A DNA stretch of 40,322 bases from Butyrivibrio sp. NC3005 (GTDB lineage: Bacteria > Bacillota > Clostridia > Lachnospirales > Lachnospiraceae). The first letter of the stretch is position 1. Each line of letters opens with the position of its first letter. A program made the position numbers and the translations under genes. The DNA is taken from positions 1 through 40,322 of the forward strand of contig NZ_AUKC01000038.1 in assembly GCF_000424545.1 (NCBI RefSeq), in the 5' to 3' direction. Below the pieces are notes generated by a model, which did not search any database, was not told the DNA's origin, and saw nothing but the letters and a program-made list of their open reading frames with translations. This document shows, piece by piece, positions 9,029 to 18,598 of the stretch.

Positions 9029-9159
9029 GTCAATTTCATTCAGAAACTCGCATTTACTGCGAGTTTCGTGAGAACAAAAGTCAAGTGGCAAACTGGTCCA
9101 AGGCGACGCCTTTTCAAATGACCAGTTTGCGTAATTTTTGGAACGCAGTGACAAAAATT
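9029..9159 (+). repeat. Dispersed hairpin repeat, module 2
   Basis: Starts TGTCAATTTCATT, then a perfect 10-bp hairpin GAAACTCGCA (9043-9052)/TGCGAGTTTC (9058-9067), then AAACTGGT with ACCAGTTT enclosing AAGGC-GAC-GCCTT, ending GAACGCAGTGACAAAAAT. About 90% identical by eye to 35984-36131. It occupies the upstream side of the surface-protein gene; the remaining gap from 8744 to 9028 shows no gene that I can support. Confidence 0.85.
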
Positions 9160-9172
9160 TATACTATGAAAA

Positions 9173-9208
9173 AGGTACACTTCTTAGTAGCATCTAAAAA
9201 GTGTACCT
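9173..9208 (-). terminator. Intrinsic terminator after the YesL-like gene
   Basis: AGGTACACTT (9173-9182) and AAGTGTACCT (9199-9208), 10-bp perfect arms with a 16-nt loop, 29 bases past the stop at 9238. On the minus strand TTTTTCATAG follows. Confidence 0.75.
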
Positions 9209-9237
9209 GCATTAATAACGTTATTGTTGGCTTTGCT

Positions 9238-9966
9238 TTACTTATCTTTTGTCTCTTCACTATCTTCATCTTCGTCATGAAGAATAGCTGCTGCCTCTTC
9301 ATACTCAGATTCTTCAAGTTCAACTTCTTCTTTCTTTTCTTCTGTCTGATTTTCAAATCTTAAGAAGAGAGGACTATAAAGCCATGCACAGATAAATCCC
9401 GGAACTGTAATTCCGAAGCACAAAAAAAGCGGGAGGAATCTCCATGCTGTTTCAGGTGCAAAAATAAAAATAAATGTAGGAAGTGCTGTTGCAAGAACCA
9501 TTCCCACTGTGCGAGGAAGTCCCAATATCGACATAAACAATGAGTTTTTAAATGTTCCTTTAACTGTATTAACAAATCTTGCAAGTACCGGGAATACATA
9601 CAAGAATACACAAAGCCAGATGATGGCTGCCGCAAATACCATCCATATTACCGGCTTTGGAAATGGTGACTGCTCTGAAGCAAAAAGCTTAAAGTCAACA
9701 AGAAGCGTCATTCCAATCAGAAACAAAACCATCCATATTGCTGTAGCCTGTTTGAAATTCTGTTTAAAAGACTTCCAATAATCTTTGATGATGTAGGAAT
9801 CTTTGCCACGAACCATTTTCAATAGAACATAGTGCATAGCTGTCATAGATGCTCCAATTGTAAAAATCGGAATACAAAACAAAAAAGTTACCAGATTTAA
9901 TATAAGCAAATCTGCAATTTTATTCAGCACCTGCATGAACGGGCTATCAATGTTTAAAAACTTCAA
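9238..9966 (-). CDS. YesL-like DUF624 membrane protein
   Basis: A 242-residue integral membrane protein of the DUF624/YesL family, often encoded near carbohydrate transport or two-component genes in Bacillota. It has the family N-terminus: FMQVLNKIADLLILNLVTFL, CIPIFTIGASMTAMHYVLLK (12-48), then VRGKDSYIIKDYWKSFKQNF. Five hydrophobic segments follow, and the tail after about 205 is strongly acidic (EEKKEEVELEESEYEEAAAI). There is a CTCC/GGAG site just upstream of the ATG at 9966. The molecular role of the family is not established. The gene sits downstream of the GNAT gene with a 27-base gap and is probably cotranscribed with it. Confidence 0.8.
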   Translation of the reverse strand: MKFLNIDSPFMQVLNKIADLLILNLVTFLFCIPIFTIGASMTAMHYVLLKMVRGKDSYIIKDYWKSFKQNFKQATAIWMVLFLIGMTLLVDFKLFASEQSPFPKPVIWMVFAAAIIWLCVFLYVFPVLARFVNTVKGTFKNSLFMSILGLPRTVGMVLATALPTFIFIFAPETAWRFLPLFLCFGITVPGFICAWLYSPLFLRFENQTEEKKEEVELEESEYEEAAAILHDEDEDSEETKDK

Positions 9967-9993
9967 AATAATCTCCTCCTTTTGCTATACAAC

Positions 9994-10479
9994 CTATATG
10001 TGAAGTTCCATTGGATATACTTTAATTCCATTATCCAACTGCATTGGCTTAACTTCTATAAAACCCTCTTTTTCATAAAAAGGAAGAGCATATGGTGATG
10101 CATTTACTGTTAGTTTCTTGTGCCTTCTTGCCGATAGTTTAACTCTCATCGAAGCACTTTCAATAAGAGCATGACCTATTCCTATTCTGTGATAATCACC
10201 ATCCACGAACAATAAGGAAATGTGTCTATGCTGCATAAGAAGCAACATTCCCACCATTTCTTCTTTTTCATAGGCCACTATCAATTGATAATTTCCCATA
10301 ACAAACTGCTTGTAAAGTTCCTCGCCATAAACGAAGGCTTTAAAATTAGATCTGCCTTCCTCTGAATAATCCTTTGCATTAAATTTTAAAAAAGTCCGAT
10401 ATGCCAATTCCATAGCAACATCCCAATCAGCGGCATATCCTTTACGTATTAACGCCATATCAGATTTTTTCTTTTGCAT
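9994..10479 (-). CDS. GNAT-family N-acetyltransferase
   Basis: A 161-residue GNAT-fold acyltransferase that would use acetyl-CoA. The CoA-binding motif A is visible as LLFVDGDYHRIGIGHALIES (the R-x-G-x-G core is RIGIG, about residues 98-102), followed by the motif B region NASPYALPFYEKEGFIEV near 125-145, where the Tyr of FYEKEGF is the usual general acid. The substrate cannot be told from sequence. The ATG at 10479 has no strong ribosome site; the ATG at residue 8 (10458) is possible. It lies between the hydrolase and YesL-like genes on the same strand with short gaps, consistent with one operon. Confidence 0.8.
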   Translation of the reverse strand: MQKKKSDMALIRKGYAADWDVAMELAYRTFLKFNAKDYSEEGRSNFKAFVYGEELYKQFVMGNYQLIVAYEKEEMVGMLLLMQHRHISLLFVDGDYHRIGIGHALIESASMRVKLSARRHKKLTVNASPYALPFYEKEGFIEVKPMQLDNGIKVYPMELHI

Positions 10480-10514
10480 AGTTTTATTTAGATTTATCCT
10501 TTTTAAGTTACATA

Positions 10515-11465
10515 TTAGTTAATGTTTGCTTTTTCACAAATCCACTTGAAATGATCTTCGTAAACTTTTTCTTTTCCTATCTCATTGTGTATTTCATGAC
10601 GCATATTGTCGTAGAGTTTAAGTTCCGCGTTAAGTCCTATTTCGTTCTTATAAACATTGTAAAGACTCTCTACCTGTTTACCATATCCTCCAACAGGATC
10701 TTCTTTCCCTGCGGTTAAAAGGATTGGAAGTGTTTTGGGGATAAGAGCCATTCTCTCTTTGTCATTAATAGACTCCAACAATCTTGACATTGTAAGAAAT
10801 CCATTTACAGTAAAAACAAATGTGCATAGGGGATCTTTCATGTACTCCGACACTATTTCATCATCTGTGCATATCCAATCTGACGAAGTTTTTGCATTTT
10901 TTATTCTTGAAAGATAACCACTAAACGCAATTTTGTTAAGAAGCGATGCTCTATGATATCCTCCAAAGACAGCGAACTGAATATGTGCCAGAATTTTCCC
11001 AGCAAATACCTTTGTATCATTAGGATATCCTGTTCCCTGTACTATAACTGCATTCAGTTCATTCCCGAATCTTGAAATATATTCTCTTGTAATAAATGAA
11101 CCAAAGCTATGTCCTAATACCACATAGGGTACAGATGGAAAACGATTTTTCATAATCATGGTAAGTGAATGGGAATCTTCTACAAGAACCTTTTCGGGTT
11201 CCTTTTCACAAAAATATCCGTAAGTTCCACCATTTTCTACGCTTTTACCATGTCCTAAATGATCCTCTCCACAGACAACAAAGCCTTTTTTTGCAAAATA
11301 TTTTGCAAGTTCATCATATCTTTCAATATATTCCTGCATTCCATGAATAATCTGAAGTATACATTTGGGTTTCTCTCCCCTAGATAATTCAGGGAGCCAG
11401 ATACTGGCATGTATCTGGTCTTCCCTGCTTTTAGACAAAAAAGAAATATCCTCCTTTGCTATCAT
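10515..11465 (-). CDS. Alpha/beta hydrolase, lysophospholipase/monoacylglycerol lipase-like
   Basis: A 316-residue serine hydrolase of the Hydrolase_4/PldB group. The nucleophile elbow is GHSFG with Ser120; the oxyanion region is HGMQEYIERYDELAKYFAKK (41-60) with GEDHLGHGKS after it, the standard lysophospholipase L2/monoglyceride lipase pattern. Asp in TAGKEDPVGGYG (about 250) and His in NMRHEIHNE (about 290) complete a likely triad. There is no signal peptide, so it is cytoplasmic. The ATG at 11465 has GAGGAGT and GGGG upstream. It follows metG by 40 bases. Substrate is not known; a lipid ester or other carboxyl ester is expected. Confidence 0.82.
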   Translation of the reverse strand: MIAKEDISFLSKSREDQIHASIWLPELSRGEKPKCILQIIHGMQEYIERYDELAKYFAKKGFVVCGEDHLGHGKSVENGGTYGYFCEKEPEKVLVEDSHSLTMIMKNRFPSVPYVVLGHSFGSFITREYISRFGNELNAVIVQGTGYPNDTKVFAGKILAHIQFAVFGGYHRASLLNKIAFSGYLSRIKNAKTSSDWICTDDEIVSEYMKDPLCTFVFTVNGFLTMSRLLESINDKERMALIPKTLPILLTAGKEDPVGGYGKQVESLYNVYKNEIGLNAELKLYDNMRHEIHNEIGKEKVYEDHFKWICEKANIN

Positions 11466-11505
11466 CCCCTAATACTCCTCTAACTAGTTATGTTGCCCTT
11501 ACGCT

Positions 11506-13569
11506 TTATGCAATCTCAGCTCCGCTTGGCATCTTCTTTTCAGGAACCATAAGTGAAAGTTCTCCGTCAGCGCCTTCAGCACACAGAAGCATTCCTTCAG
11601 ACATAACTCCTGCAAGTTTAGCCGGCTTAAGGTTTACAAGTACCATAACCTTCTTACCAACCATTTCTTCTGGTTCATAATACTTGCGAATACCTGATAC
11701 TATCTGAAGTGTACGACTTCCAACTTTTACCTGTGAGCAAAGAAGCTTCTTGGACTTCGGAACAGCCTCACATTTAATAACTTCTCCAACCTGGAACTGC
11801 ATTGCTCCAAACTGGTCAAAAGTTATTTCAGGTTTAGCTTCGATATCAACAACCTCTTCAGATTCTTCTGTGCTCTGACCTGTTACAGCCTTTAGGTTCT
11901 CACGAATTTTCTCAGCATCCTGAGTCTTTCCTGCCTTTTCAAGGTTCTCAGCAGCGATTGTCTGAGTCTTTATAAAATCTTCTTTCTGAAGTCTTGTAAT
12001 TTCTTCTGTCTGTTTTAATACTTCTTCGAGATCTTTTCTCTTGAACAGCATCTCTGGAGCTTCACTTACCTTGTTTCCATTTGGATATAAACCAAACTCA
12101 GAAAGCTTGGTGAACTCTCTGATAGTAGTATTAAGCTCTTTTGCAATCTGCTGTGCTGTCTCAGGCATAAATGGCTCAAGAATAGAAGCACCTATTACAA
12201 TTGACTCTGTAAGATTGTAGAGAACTGTTGCAAGACGATCTTTCTTTGCGTCATCTTTAGCAAGTACCCACGGCTCAGTCTCATCTATATATTTGTTGCA
12301 ACGCTTGAACAATGTGAAAATATCTGTAAGAGCATCTGCCACTCTAAGGTCATCCATCTTCTTTTCAACCTGCTCATAACAGGAAGTTACAACCTTCTTA
12401 AGATCAGCATCTACATCTTCAACTACATTTCTATCTTCAACAACGCCGCCAAAATACTTATTGCTCATTGCAATAGTACGGCTTACAAGGTTACCTAATG
12501 TATTTGCAAGGTCAGAGTTAAAACGCTCTACCATAAGCTCCCATGTAATAGTTCCATCATTGTCAAAAGGCATTTCATGGAGACAGAAGTATCTTACTGC
12601 ATCAACTCCGAACAGATTAACAAGATCATCTGCATAGATAACATTTCCTTTTGACTTACTCATCTTCTCGCCACCCTGAAGAAGCCATGGATGTCCAAAA
12701 ATCTTCTTTGGAAGCGGAAGATCAAGTGCCATAAGGAAAATAGGCCAGTAAATTGTATGGAATCTGATAATATCTTTTCCGATAAGGTGAAGATCTGCAG
12801 GCCAGTTCTTGTTAAAAAGATCTGAGCTGTTGCCATCACAGTCATATCCAATACCTGTTATGTAGTTTGAAAGTGCATCAAGCCATACATAAACGACATG
12901 ACGATCATCGAAATCAACCGGAATTCCCCATTTAAAACTGGTTCTGGATACGCAAAGATCCTGAAGTCCTGGAAGAAGGAAATTATTCATCATTTCATTC
13001 TTTCTAGCTTCTGGCTGAATGAAGTCAGGATGTGAGTTGATGTAATCGATAAGTTTTGGTGCATATTTGCTCATCTTGAAGAAATATGCTTCTTCCTCTT
13101 CCTCATGAACAGGACCTCCACAAACTGGACATTTGCCATCTACAAGCTGTGAATCTGTATAGAACGCCTCACACTCTGTACAGTATTTTCCCTTATAAGA
13201 TCCCTTGTAGATATCTCCCTGATCATAAAAACGCTTGAAAATCTTCTGAACCTGACGCACATGGTCTTCATCTGTTGTACGAATGAAACGATCATATGAT
13301 GTTCCAACCATATCCCAAAGACCTTTAATAGTACCAGAAACCTGATCTACAAACTCCTTTGGTGAATTACATCCTGCTTCAATTGCTCTATTCTCAATCT
13401 TCTGACCATGTTCATCTGATCCAGTCTGGAAATGAACATCATATCCATCTGCTCTTTTATATCTTGCAATAGCATCTGCCAAAATAGCTTCATAAGTATT
13501 ACCTATATGCGGCTTTCCTGATGTATAAGCGATTGCTGTTGTAATATAGTACTTTTTCTTTTCTGCCAT
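11506..13569 (-). CDS. metG: Methionyl-tRNA synthetase
   Basis: Charges tRNA(Met) with methionine for initiation and elongation. The 687-residue protein has the class I HIGH-type motif HIGN at 21-24, a zinc knuckle CTEC...CPVC in the connective peptide (about 127-148), KMSKSKGN near 300, the anticodon-binding helical domain after about 350, and a C-terminal EMAP/Trbp111-type tRNA-binding and dimerisation domain (about 585-687: FDQFGAMQFQVGEVIKCEAV, then VSGIRKYY). This is the usual length for the Bacillota form. No T-box precedes it; it starts 21 bases after map and is probably cotranscribed with it. Confidence 0.96.
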   Translation of the reverse strand: MAEKKKYYITTAIAYTSGKPHIGNTYEAILADAIARYKRADGYDVHFQTGSDEHGQKIENRAIEAGCNSPKEFVDQVSGTIKGLWDMVGTSYDRFIRTTDEDHVRQVQKIFKRFYDQGDIYKGSYKGKYCTECEAFYTDSQLVDGKCPVCGGPVHEEEEEAYFFKMSKYAPKLIDYINSHPDFIQPEARKNEMMNNFLLPGLQDLCVSRTSFKWGIPVDFDDRHVVYVWLDALSNYITGIGYDCDGNSSDLFNKNWPADLHLIGKDIIRFHTIYWPIFLMALDLPLPKKIFGHPWLLQGGEKMSKSKGNVIYADDLVNLFGVDAVRYFCLHEMPFDNDGTITWELMVERFNSDLANTLGNLVSRTIAMSNKYFGGVVEDRNVVEDVDADLKKVVTSCYEQVEKKMDDLRVADALTDIFTLFKRCNKYIDETEPWVLAKDDAKKDRLATVLYNLTESIVIGASILEPFMPETAQQIAKELNTTIREFTKLSEFGLYPNGNKVSEAPEMLFKRKDLEEVLKQTEEITRLQKEDFIKTQTIAAENLEKAGKTQDAEKIRENLKAVTGQSTEESEEVVDIEAKPEITFDQFGAMQFQVGEVIKCEAVPKSKKLLCSQVKVGSRTLQIVSGIRKYYEPEEMVGKKVMVLVNLKPAKLAGVMSEGMLLCAEGADGELSLMVPEKKMPSGAEIA

Positions 13570-13590
13570 ATATTCCTACCTCGTAAAAAA

Positions 13591-14466
13591 TTAATGTGTT
13601 AAAACTTCGCATCCATCTTCAGTAACAAGTACTTGTACTTCCCACTGAGCAGACGGTTTATTATCAGCTGTATAAACAGTCCAGTCGTTTTCATCATCAA
13701 CATATATTCTGTCTGTTCCCATATTCACCATAGGCTCAATTGTAAAGCACATACCAGGAACCATTAACATTCCACTTTCCGGTCTGCTGACATAACTTAC
13801 AAACGGATCCTCATGGAATTTGCAACCGCATCCATGTCCACCGATTTCCCTGACAACGCTATATCCATTCTCAAGTGCATGCTGATGAACTGCATGTCCC
13901 ATGTTACCCATTCTTACCCATGGTTTAACATTCTTTATACCTATTTCGACACATTCTCTGGTAACTTCAACAAGTTTCTTTTTCTCTGGAGAAACTTCAC
14001 CGATACAGAACATTCGTGAAGAATCAGAAAAATATCCATTCAGAATTGTGGAACAGTCAACATTAACAATATCACCTTCCTGAAGAATAACATCTTTGGA
14101 CGGAATTCCATGACACACCTGGTCATTTATAGATGTGCAGACACTCTTGGGGAATCCCTCATAATTCAAATCTGCAGGTATTCCTCCCATTTTGTAGGTG
14201 ACATCGTTTACGATATTATTTATTTCTTCTGTAGACATCCCTGCCTTAATCTTATCTCCGATTTCATCAAGAACTGCAATATTTATAACTGCACTTTTCT
14301 TAATGCCTTCAATTTGCTCTCTGGTCTTGAGCATACTTCTTTTTGGAATTTCAATTCCTGCTAATTGATATTCAATTAGCTTATCATCAAATTTCTCGTG
14401 GCACTTTTTATATTTTTTGCCGCTGCCACACCAGCAAGGTTCATTACTACCAATCTTTGTATACAT
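13591..14466 (-). CDS. map: Methionine aminopeptidase with N-terminal SEC-C motif
   Basis: Removes initiator methionine from nascent proteins. Type I MetAP fold with the five metal ligands in their usual contexts: two Asp in VNVDCSTILNGYFSDSSRMF (one each side of the strand turn), His in GGHGCGCKFHEDP, Glu in CFTIEPMVNMG and Glu in AQWEVQVLVTEDG. At 291 residues it is ~40 longer than E. coli MetAP because of an N-terminal SEC-C zinc motif, NEPCWCGSGKKYKKCH (C11, C13, C22, H23), known in many clostridial MetAPs and thought to aid ribosome or SecA-type contacts. The GGAAAGGATATATC site supports the ATG at 14466. First gene of a map-metG transcript. Confidence 0.95.
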   Translation of the reverse strand: MYTKIGSNEPCWCGSGKKYKKCHEKFDDKLIEYQLAGIEIPKRSMLKTREQIEGIKKSAVINIAVLDEIGDKIKAGMSTEEINNIVNDVTYKMGGIPADLNYEGFPKSVCTSINDQVCHGIPSKDVILQEGDIVNVDCSTILNGYFSDSSRMFCIGEVSPEKKKLVEVTRECVEIGIKNVKPWVRMGNMGHAVHQHALENGYSVVREIGGHGCGCKFHEDPFVSYVSRPESGMLMVPGMCFTIEPMVNMGTDRIYVDDENDWTVYTADNKPSAQWEVQVLVTEDGCEVLTH

Positions 14467-14560
14467 GATATATCCTTTCCAGACTCACTACGCAAATGGA
14501 GCGCAGGGTCAACATAACCACTTTTTAGTATATCCTTTTACCAGACAATTCACAACAAAA

Positions 14561-14588
14561 AAGTGACGTCACAAAACTGACGTCACTT
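14561..14588 (-). terminator. Intrinsic terminator of the ABC/rSAM operon
   Basis: AAGTGACGTCA (14561-14571) and TGACGTCACTT (14578-14588), perfect 11-bp arms with a CAAAAC loop. On the minus strand the stem runs into a TTTTTT tract, so it ends the operon whose last stop is at 14633. Confidence 0.88.
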
Positions 14589-14632
14589 CTACGATGTTTA
14601 CACATGTAATATCATATCTCGTTTAACAATTT

Positions 14633-15817
14633 TCACTCTTCTCGCTTCATAAGGATCGTAGTCATTCCGGCTAAAAGAATGACTGAATAAAAAATACATA
14701 ATGCAATTGCTAGACGAATACCAAGTACTGACTCATTAGTCATCATAGGACTCATCTTAAATAATGTATAAGGATTAAATTTTGAGTAGTCAACGTTTCT
14801 CATAGCATACAGACTAACGCAGAAGAATATAACGGTAAGTGCATTGATACTGCTTTTCAAAAGTACCGACATAAACATGATGAATGTAACGATGAATACT
14901 GTTAATACCAACAGGTAGATCAGATTTTTAGCCATCATTGTTTTCTGCAGCATGCAAATATATTTCCCATCTTTTCTAAAGGCAACATATTCATCAAAAC
15001 CTGTACCAAACTTAATGGTTCCTATAGCCAGTATTTCAAGTGTATACGCAATAATCAAAGCGCATGTGAATAATACTCTTGAAACCCACCTTATGATAAT
15101 AATTGATTTCCTTTCATAAGGAAGTGTAAATGTCTGCGCATATGTACCGTTCTCAAACTCATTACACCAGGCATCATAATTAAGCATGAAAAGAAAAATT
15201 ACAAATGCCATGATAATAAAGCCATCACCTGAAAAAGTCTTGATAAACATATATGAACCAGTTGGTGTTGCCTTGTTCATAAGTTCCTTCTTACCGGCCT
15301 TTTCGTAAGCTCTGTGTACAGCAACGTCCTTCTTAAAGTCTTCATACTTATCACCATAAAAATGCTGCTTGAAAAGATCTTTTTTATACTTTGTATAGCT
15401 ATCTCTTTGATAGTCCATTCTGTTAATTATCTGTGATGCTGTATCCAGATTCATAATATCAGGCTTTACGAAATAGTTAGCCTTCTGAAGATCCTGAATA
15501 TAAGCATCCCAACATGCCAGAATGTATTTAAGCCTCTCAGCACTATACCCAAGATCTTCCTCTAACTGTTTCTTATCTTTTTTGCTGTTCTCAATTGTTT
15601 CCAGATTATCCTCATCAAATTTAGATTGAACATCGCCATATTTAAGCTGCCGCTCAAAGCTATGTTGCAGTTCAGCATAATATGAATCGTATTTTGGCAT
15701 GAAATAGCAATAGCAAAAGACAGCTACAACTATTGCTCCGCCTATAATTGTAACTATATTTTTTCTTGAAAAAAACAGTTTTAATTCCAATTTAAAAAGA
15801 TTCAAATAAGTTTTCAT
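14633..15817 (-). CDS. ABC-2 type transporter permease
   Basis: About 394 residues. I place the start at 15817, where ATGA overlaps the stop of the ATPase gene by four bases and AAGGAA lies seven bases upstream. One N-terminal membrane segment (KNIVTIIGGAIVVAVFCYCY, about 20-40), then a ~160-residue charged extracellular loop, then about five membrane segments (IIMAFVIFLFMLNYDAWCNE, VLFTCALIIAYTLEILAIGT, LIYLLVLTVFIVTFIMFMSV and others), the layout of ABC-2 permeases with a large first loop. Partner ATPase is the overlapping gene at 15814-16515. The same topology is seen in the permease at 18599-19981, so the pair may form a heterodimer. Peptide export or self-immunity is inferred from the radical SAM neighbour. 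Confidence 0.78.
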   Translation of the reverse strand: MKTYLNLFKLELKLFFSRKNIVTIIGGAIVVAVFCYCYFMPKYDSYYAELQHSFERQLKYGDVQSKFDEDNLETIENSKKDKKQLEEDLGYSAERLKYILACWDAYIQDLQKANYFVKPDIMNLDTASQIINRMDYQRDSYTKYKKDLFKQHFYGDKYEDFKKDVAVHRAYEKAGKKELMNKATPTGSYMFIKTFSGDGFIIMAFVIFLFMLNYDAWCNEFENGTYAQTFTLPYERKSIIIIRWVSRVLFTCALIIAYTLEILAIGTIKFGTGFDEYVAFRKDGKYICMLQKTMMAKNLIYLLVLTVFIVTFIMFMSVLLKSSINALTVIFFCVSLYAMRNVDYSKFNPYTLFKMSPMMTNESVLGIRLAIALCIFYSVILLAGMTTILMKREE

Positions 15818-16515
15818 TCGCATAATTCCTTATACATTGTCTCTAACTCGCCATACTGTGACTTAATTTCATCCATAGTTATGTTCTTAATGATTTTTCC
15901 GCCCATGAGGACTAAAACCCTGTCAGCGATTTTTTCCATCTCACCAAGATAATGAGATGAAACTAGGATAGATGAACCTGCGCCGCGAAGTTTTTCAAGT
16001 TCTTTCCTGACATTTAATACAGCATCTACATCAAGTCCGTTAGTCGGCTCATCCAGAATGATCAGCTTAGGTTTACCCAAAAAAGCAATGGAAAGTCCCA
16101 GTCTCATTCTCATACCAAGTGAATAAGTTTTAACCCTTCTATTAATACCTTCACCAAGTCCGGAAAATTTAATAACTTCTTCAATATCTTCCTTGCCAAG
16201 ACCTCTTGCCTTTGCAATAAATTCCAAATTCTCAATACCTGTCAGTTCCTCGAAAAGAGAAGGTTCCTCCATACAAAGACCGATATTGGAAAAAGCCTCC
16301 CTGCGATCCTTATATATATCCTTGCCGCAGATCTTGATATCACCTGCATCTAACTTAAACAATCCAGTAATACATTTAATAGTTGTAGACTTACCACTTC
16401 CATTTGGCGCAACCATACATACAACTTCTTTTTCGCCAATGTCAAATGATACTCCTTTCAAGATCTTCTTTTTCTTCTTCCTCTTATAAATGTCATTGAT
16501 TTCCAAAACTTTCAT
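15814..16515 (-). CDS. ABC transporter ATP-binding protein (CcmA/DrrA-like)
   Basis: A 233-residue ATPase. Walker A APNGSGKST near 33-41 followed by TIKCITGLFKLDAGDIKICG; signature TYSLGMRMRLGLSIAFLG; Walker B LIILDEPTNGLD; switch His in SSHYLGEMEKIADRVLVL. It has the signature SLGMRMRL form seen in ABC-2 drug or bacteriocin exporters rather than LSGGQ. GGAGG precedes the ATG at 16515. It overlaps the permease downstream and follows the truncated exporter gene by 25 bases, so all belong to one minus-strand operon. Substrate is unknown; antimicrobial peptide efflux or immunity is a reasonable guess. Confidence 0.85.
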   Translation of the reverse strand: MKVLEINDIYKRKKKKKILKGVSFDIGEKEVVCMVAPNGSGKSTTIKCITGLFKLDAGDIKICGKDIYKDRREAFSNIGLCMEEPSLFEELTGIENLEFIAKARGLGKEDIEEVIKFSGLGEGINRRVKTYSLGMRMRLGLSIAFLGKPKLIILDEPTNGLDVDAVLNVRKELEKLRGAGSSILVSSHYLGEMEKIADRVLVLMGGKIIKNITMDEIKSQYGELETMYKELCE

Positions 16516-16540
16516 GGGTCTCCTCCTTTGTGATTATCTA

Positions 16541-17996
16541 TCACATTTCAACGACTGCATCATATATAACGGGATGGTCATGTGAAATCATCATAATAAT
16601 GTGTTCCTTTTTCTTATGTGCCAGTTCATCAAAAAAGATTTTTTTTGATCTTTCATCAATAGATGCTGTGATCTCATCAAAAATGAGAATTTTTTTCTTT
16701 GAAAGCATCGCCCTTATTATTTCCAGTTTTTGCTTTTCTCCTCCCGATAATTCTTCATCGATAAGACCGTTTTTCATCTTTTCTATAATATCTTTTTTAT
16801 TCATATTATATTTTTCAAATTCAGCGGAAATTGCTTTGTCATCGTTACAATCAACATATTCATAGAGATTTTTGGCATATATAAACGGAAACTGCTCAAC
16901 AACCAATACATTTTGATCTATGATACTTTCAAGCTTGAGTTTCTTAGTACTAAGTCCATCAAAATATATTTCACCTTCAAAATCATTTCCATACAAACCT
17001 GTTATAAGGTTTATCATAGTTGATTTTCCAGCGCCATTTGCACCTCTAATCCAGTAAATATTATTTTTCTTAAAAATACAGTTCAATAATATTTTTTTCT
17101 CGGATTCACTTTTGTAACTAAATTTAACATCGTTACATTCAATTAAATCACCAGAAACAGAGTCTATATCACCACTTTTTATATCAGGTTCATCTAGGTA
17201 TTCCCATATTCTATCGATTGAAATACCCAGTTTCAGATACATCTCACCTGATTCTAATAATTGAAACGCAGCTTGAGATACATATGAAAAATATGTAGTA
17301 ATAACAATCCACTGAGCAATATTCATTTTCCCATCAACTAGACAGTAGCATCCAACTACCAAAAGCCCGATCTGAAAAGATAATGAAAGCATTTCTTTTA
17401 TTACTGAATAAATATTCTCATATTTTACAAGTACCCTTCTAGAGTCAAAAAAAGTATTATATTGCTTGTCAATGTCCTTAAAAACTCTAGTCTTTAAACT
17501 GCAATTTCTTATCGATTTCATTTTACTGATTGCCAAATGAAACTTAGAAAAAAGCTCAATATTATAATTCTGCAATTCACGCTCTTTATTGCAAATAATA
17601 TTTTTCATTAGTAAGTATGCTATTGCATTGGTAATTACAAATGACGTGACAAAAATCATACATTTAAGTGAAATAACACCTATAAGCATTTCACAAACGA
17701 TAAGTATAAAAATGTTTTTTACAAAATCTATAGACTGAAACAAAACAAGCTGAGTAATATTATTACAATCCATATTGATTTTCTGGTTTATTTCTGCTGA
17801 ATTTTGCCCTATTACATTTAAATACGATGTAGTGTACATCTTATTTAAACAATACTTCTCCAGCACAAATCCCGCTTCAGAATCAATGTCATTGTTCAAA
17901 CGATTTAATGCTGCCATTATTGCTACAAGTATTACCTTTACTACAGCATAGGTAATTGTATATACCAAAGGAATCCTGTAATACGTAAATGTTTCA
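16541..17996 (-). pseudogene. ABC exporter (TMD-ATPase fusion) lacking its N-terminus
   Basis: About 485 recognisable residues of an ABC exporter half-transporter whose first membrane segment is missing. From FTYYRIPLVYTITYAVVKVI onward it shows a type I exporter transmembrane domain, then a nucleotide-binding domain with Walker A GANGAGKST, signature LSGGEKQKLEIIRAM, Walker B ILIFDEITASID and His in MMISHDHP. Normal length is near 560-600. Its frame stays open upstream, but that part overlaps the radical SAM gene in another frame and encodes no exporter sequence, so a deletion has fused the two genes near 17996. An ATG at 18025 could still start a product, but without TM1. It may once have exported the modified peptide. 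Confidence 0.75.
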
Positions 17997-18581
17997 TTGA
18001 CAATATTTCTTAGCCTTGTTTTCATCAAGAAGAAATCCGTTTGAAACAATAGATGCAGAGTATACAATATTATTCTCTTTGCATATTTCAAGAATCTTCT
18101 GTGACAAATACTCTATCACCTTAAAAGCAATCAAAGGTTCTCCGCCGTACCAATTAATATTAAGCTTATCTATCTTATGACTCTGCCCACTTATATACTC
18201 AAGTATTGCATCCGCAACTTTATCTTCCATAACAACGTTTTCATACCGCTTCTTCTCATAGCAATATGCACATCTGAAGTTACAATCAAGGGTTGGGGCA
18301 ATTGTCAGATTTAATGCAGAATTATCATATCTGCTCGACTGCATCTTATATTGAAGAACTTCATCTTCATTATAATCATCTTCAATAATAAAACCTCCCT
18401 TGATAAAATTGGACATTAGCTCTTCTTCCATCGCAAAAGAGTTATTATTTGCAAAAGCTTTATAAGAATCATAATCTCCTTTATCAAGAACTGCCAGAGA
18501 GTTTGTGAAGCTATTATATGCGATATACTCACCTTTATTCTTGGATGATTCTTTGAATAAATTATACTTAGATATCTTCAT
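17994..18581 (-). pseudogene. Radical SAM peptide maturase, N-terminal part only
   Basis: 195 residues of a radical SAM/SPASM-type peptide-modifying enzyme. An N-terminal ~85-residue region resembles a peptide-recognition lead-in. LNLTIAPTLDCNFRCAYCYE follows, with cluster ligands C100, C104 and C107, then WYGGEPLIAFKVIEYLSQKI and SNGFLLDENKAKKY, all typical of the sactipeptide/thioether maturase group. It stops at TGA (17994-17996) right at the join with the exporter, where a full enzyme would continue for ~250 residues through the barrel and the Cys-rich SPASM domain. So it is probably non-functional. The ATG at 18581 lies 18 bases after the permease stop. No precursor peptide gene is recognised nearby. 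Confidence 0.78.
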
Positions 18582-18598
18582 TTCGGTGCCTTTCTAAC

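Noticed and set aside
11440..14490. T-box or SAM riboswitch controlling metG
   Set aside because: metG begins 21 bases after map, and the region upstream of map is short with no T-box or SAM-aptamer landmarks.
14484..14525. Possible relic of repeat module 2 upstream of map
   Set aside because: ACTACGCAAA and GGAGCGCAGGGTC echo the repeat, but the match is too short and lacks the hairpins.
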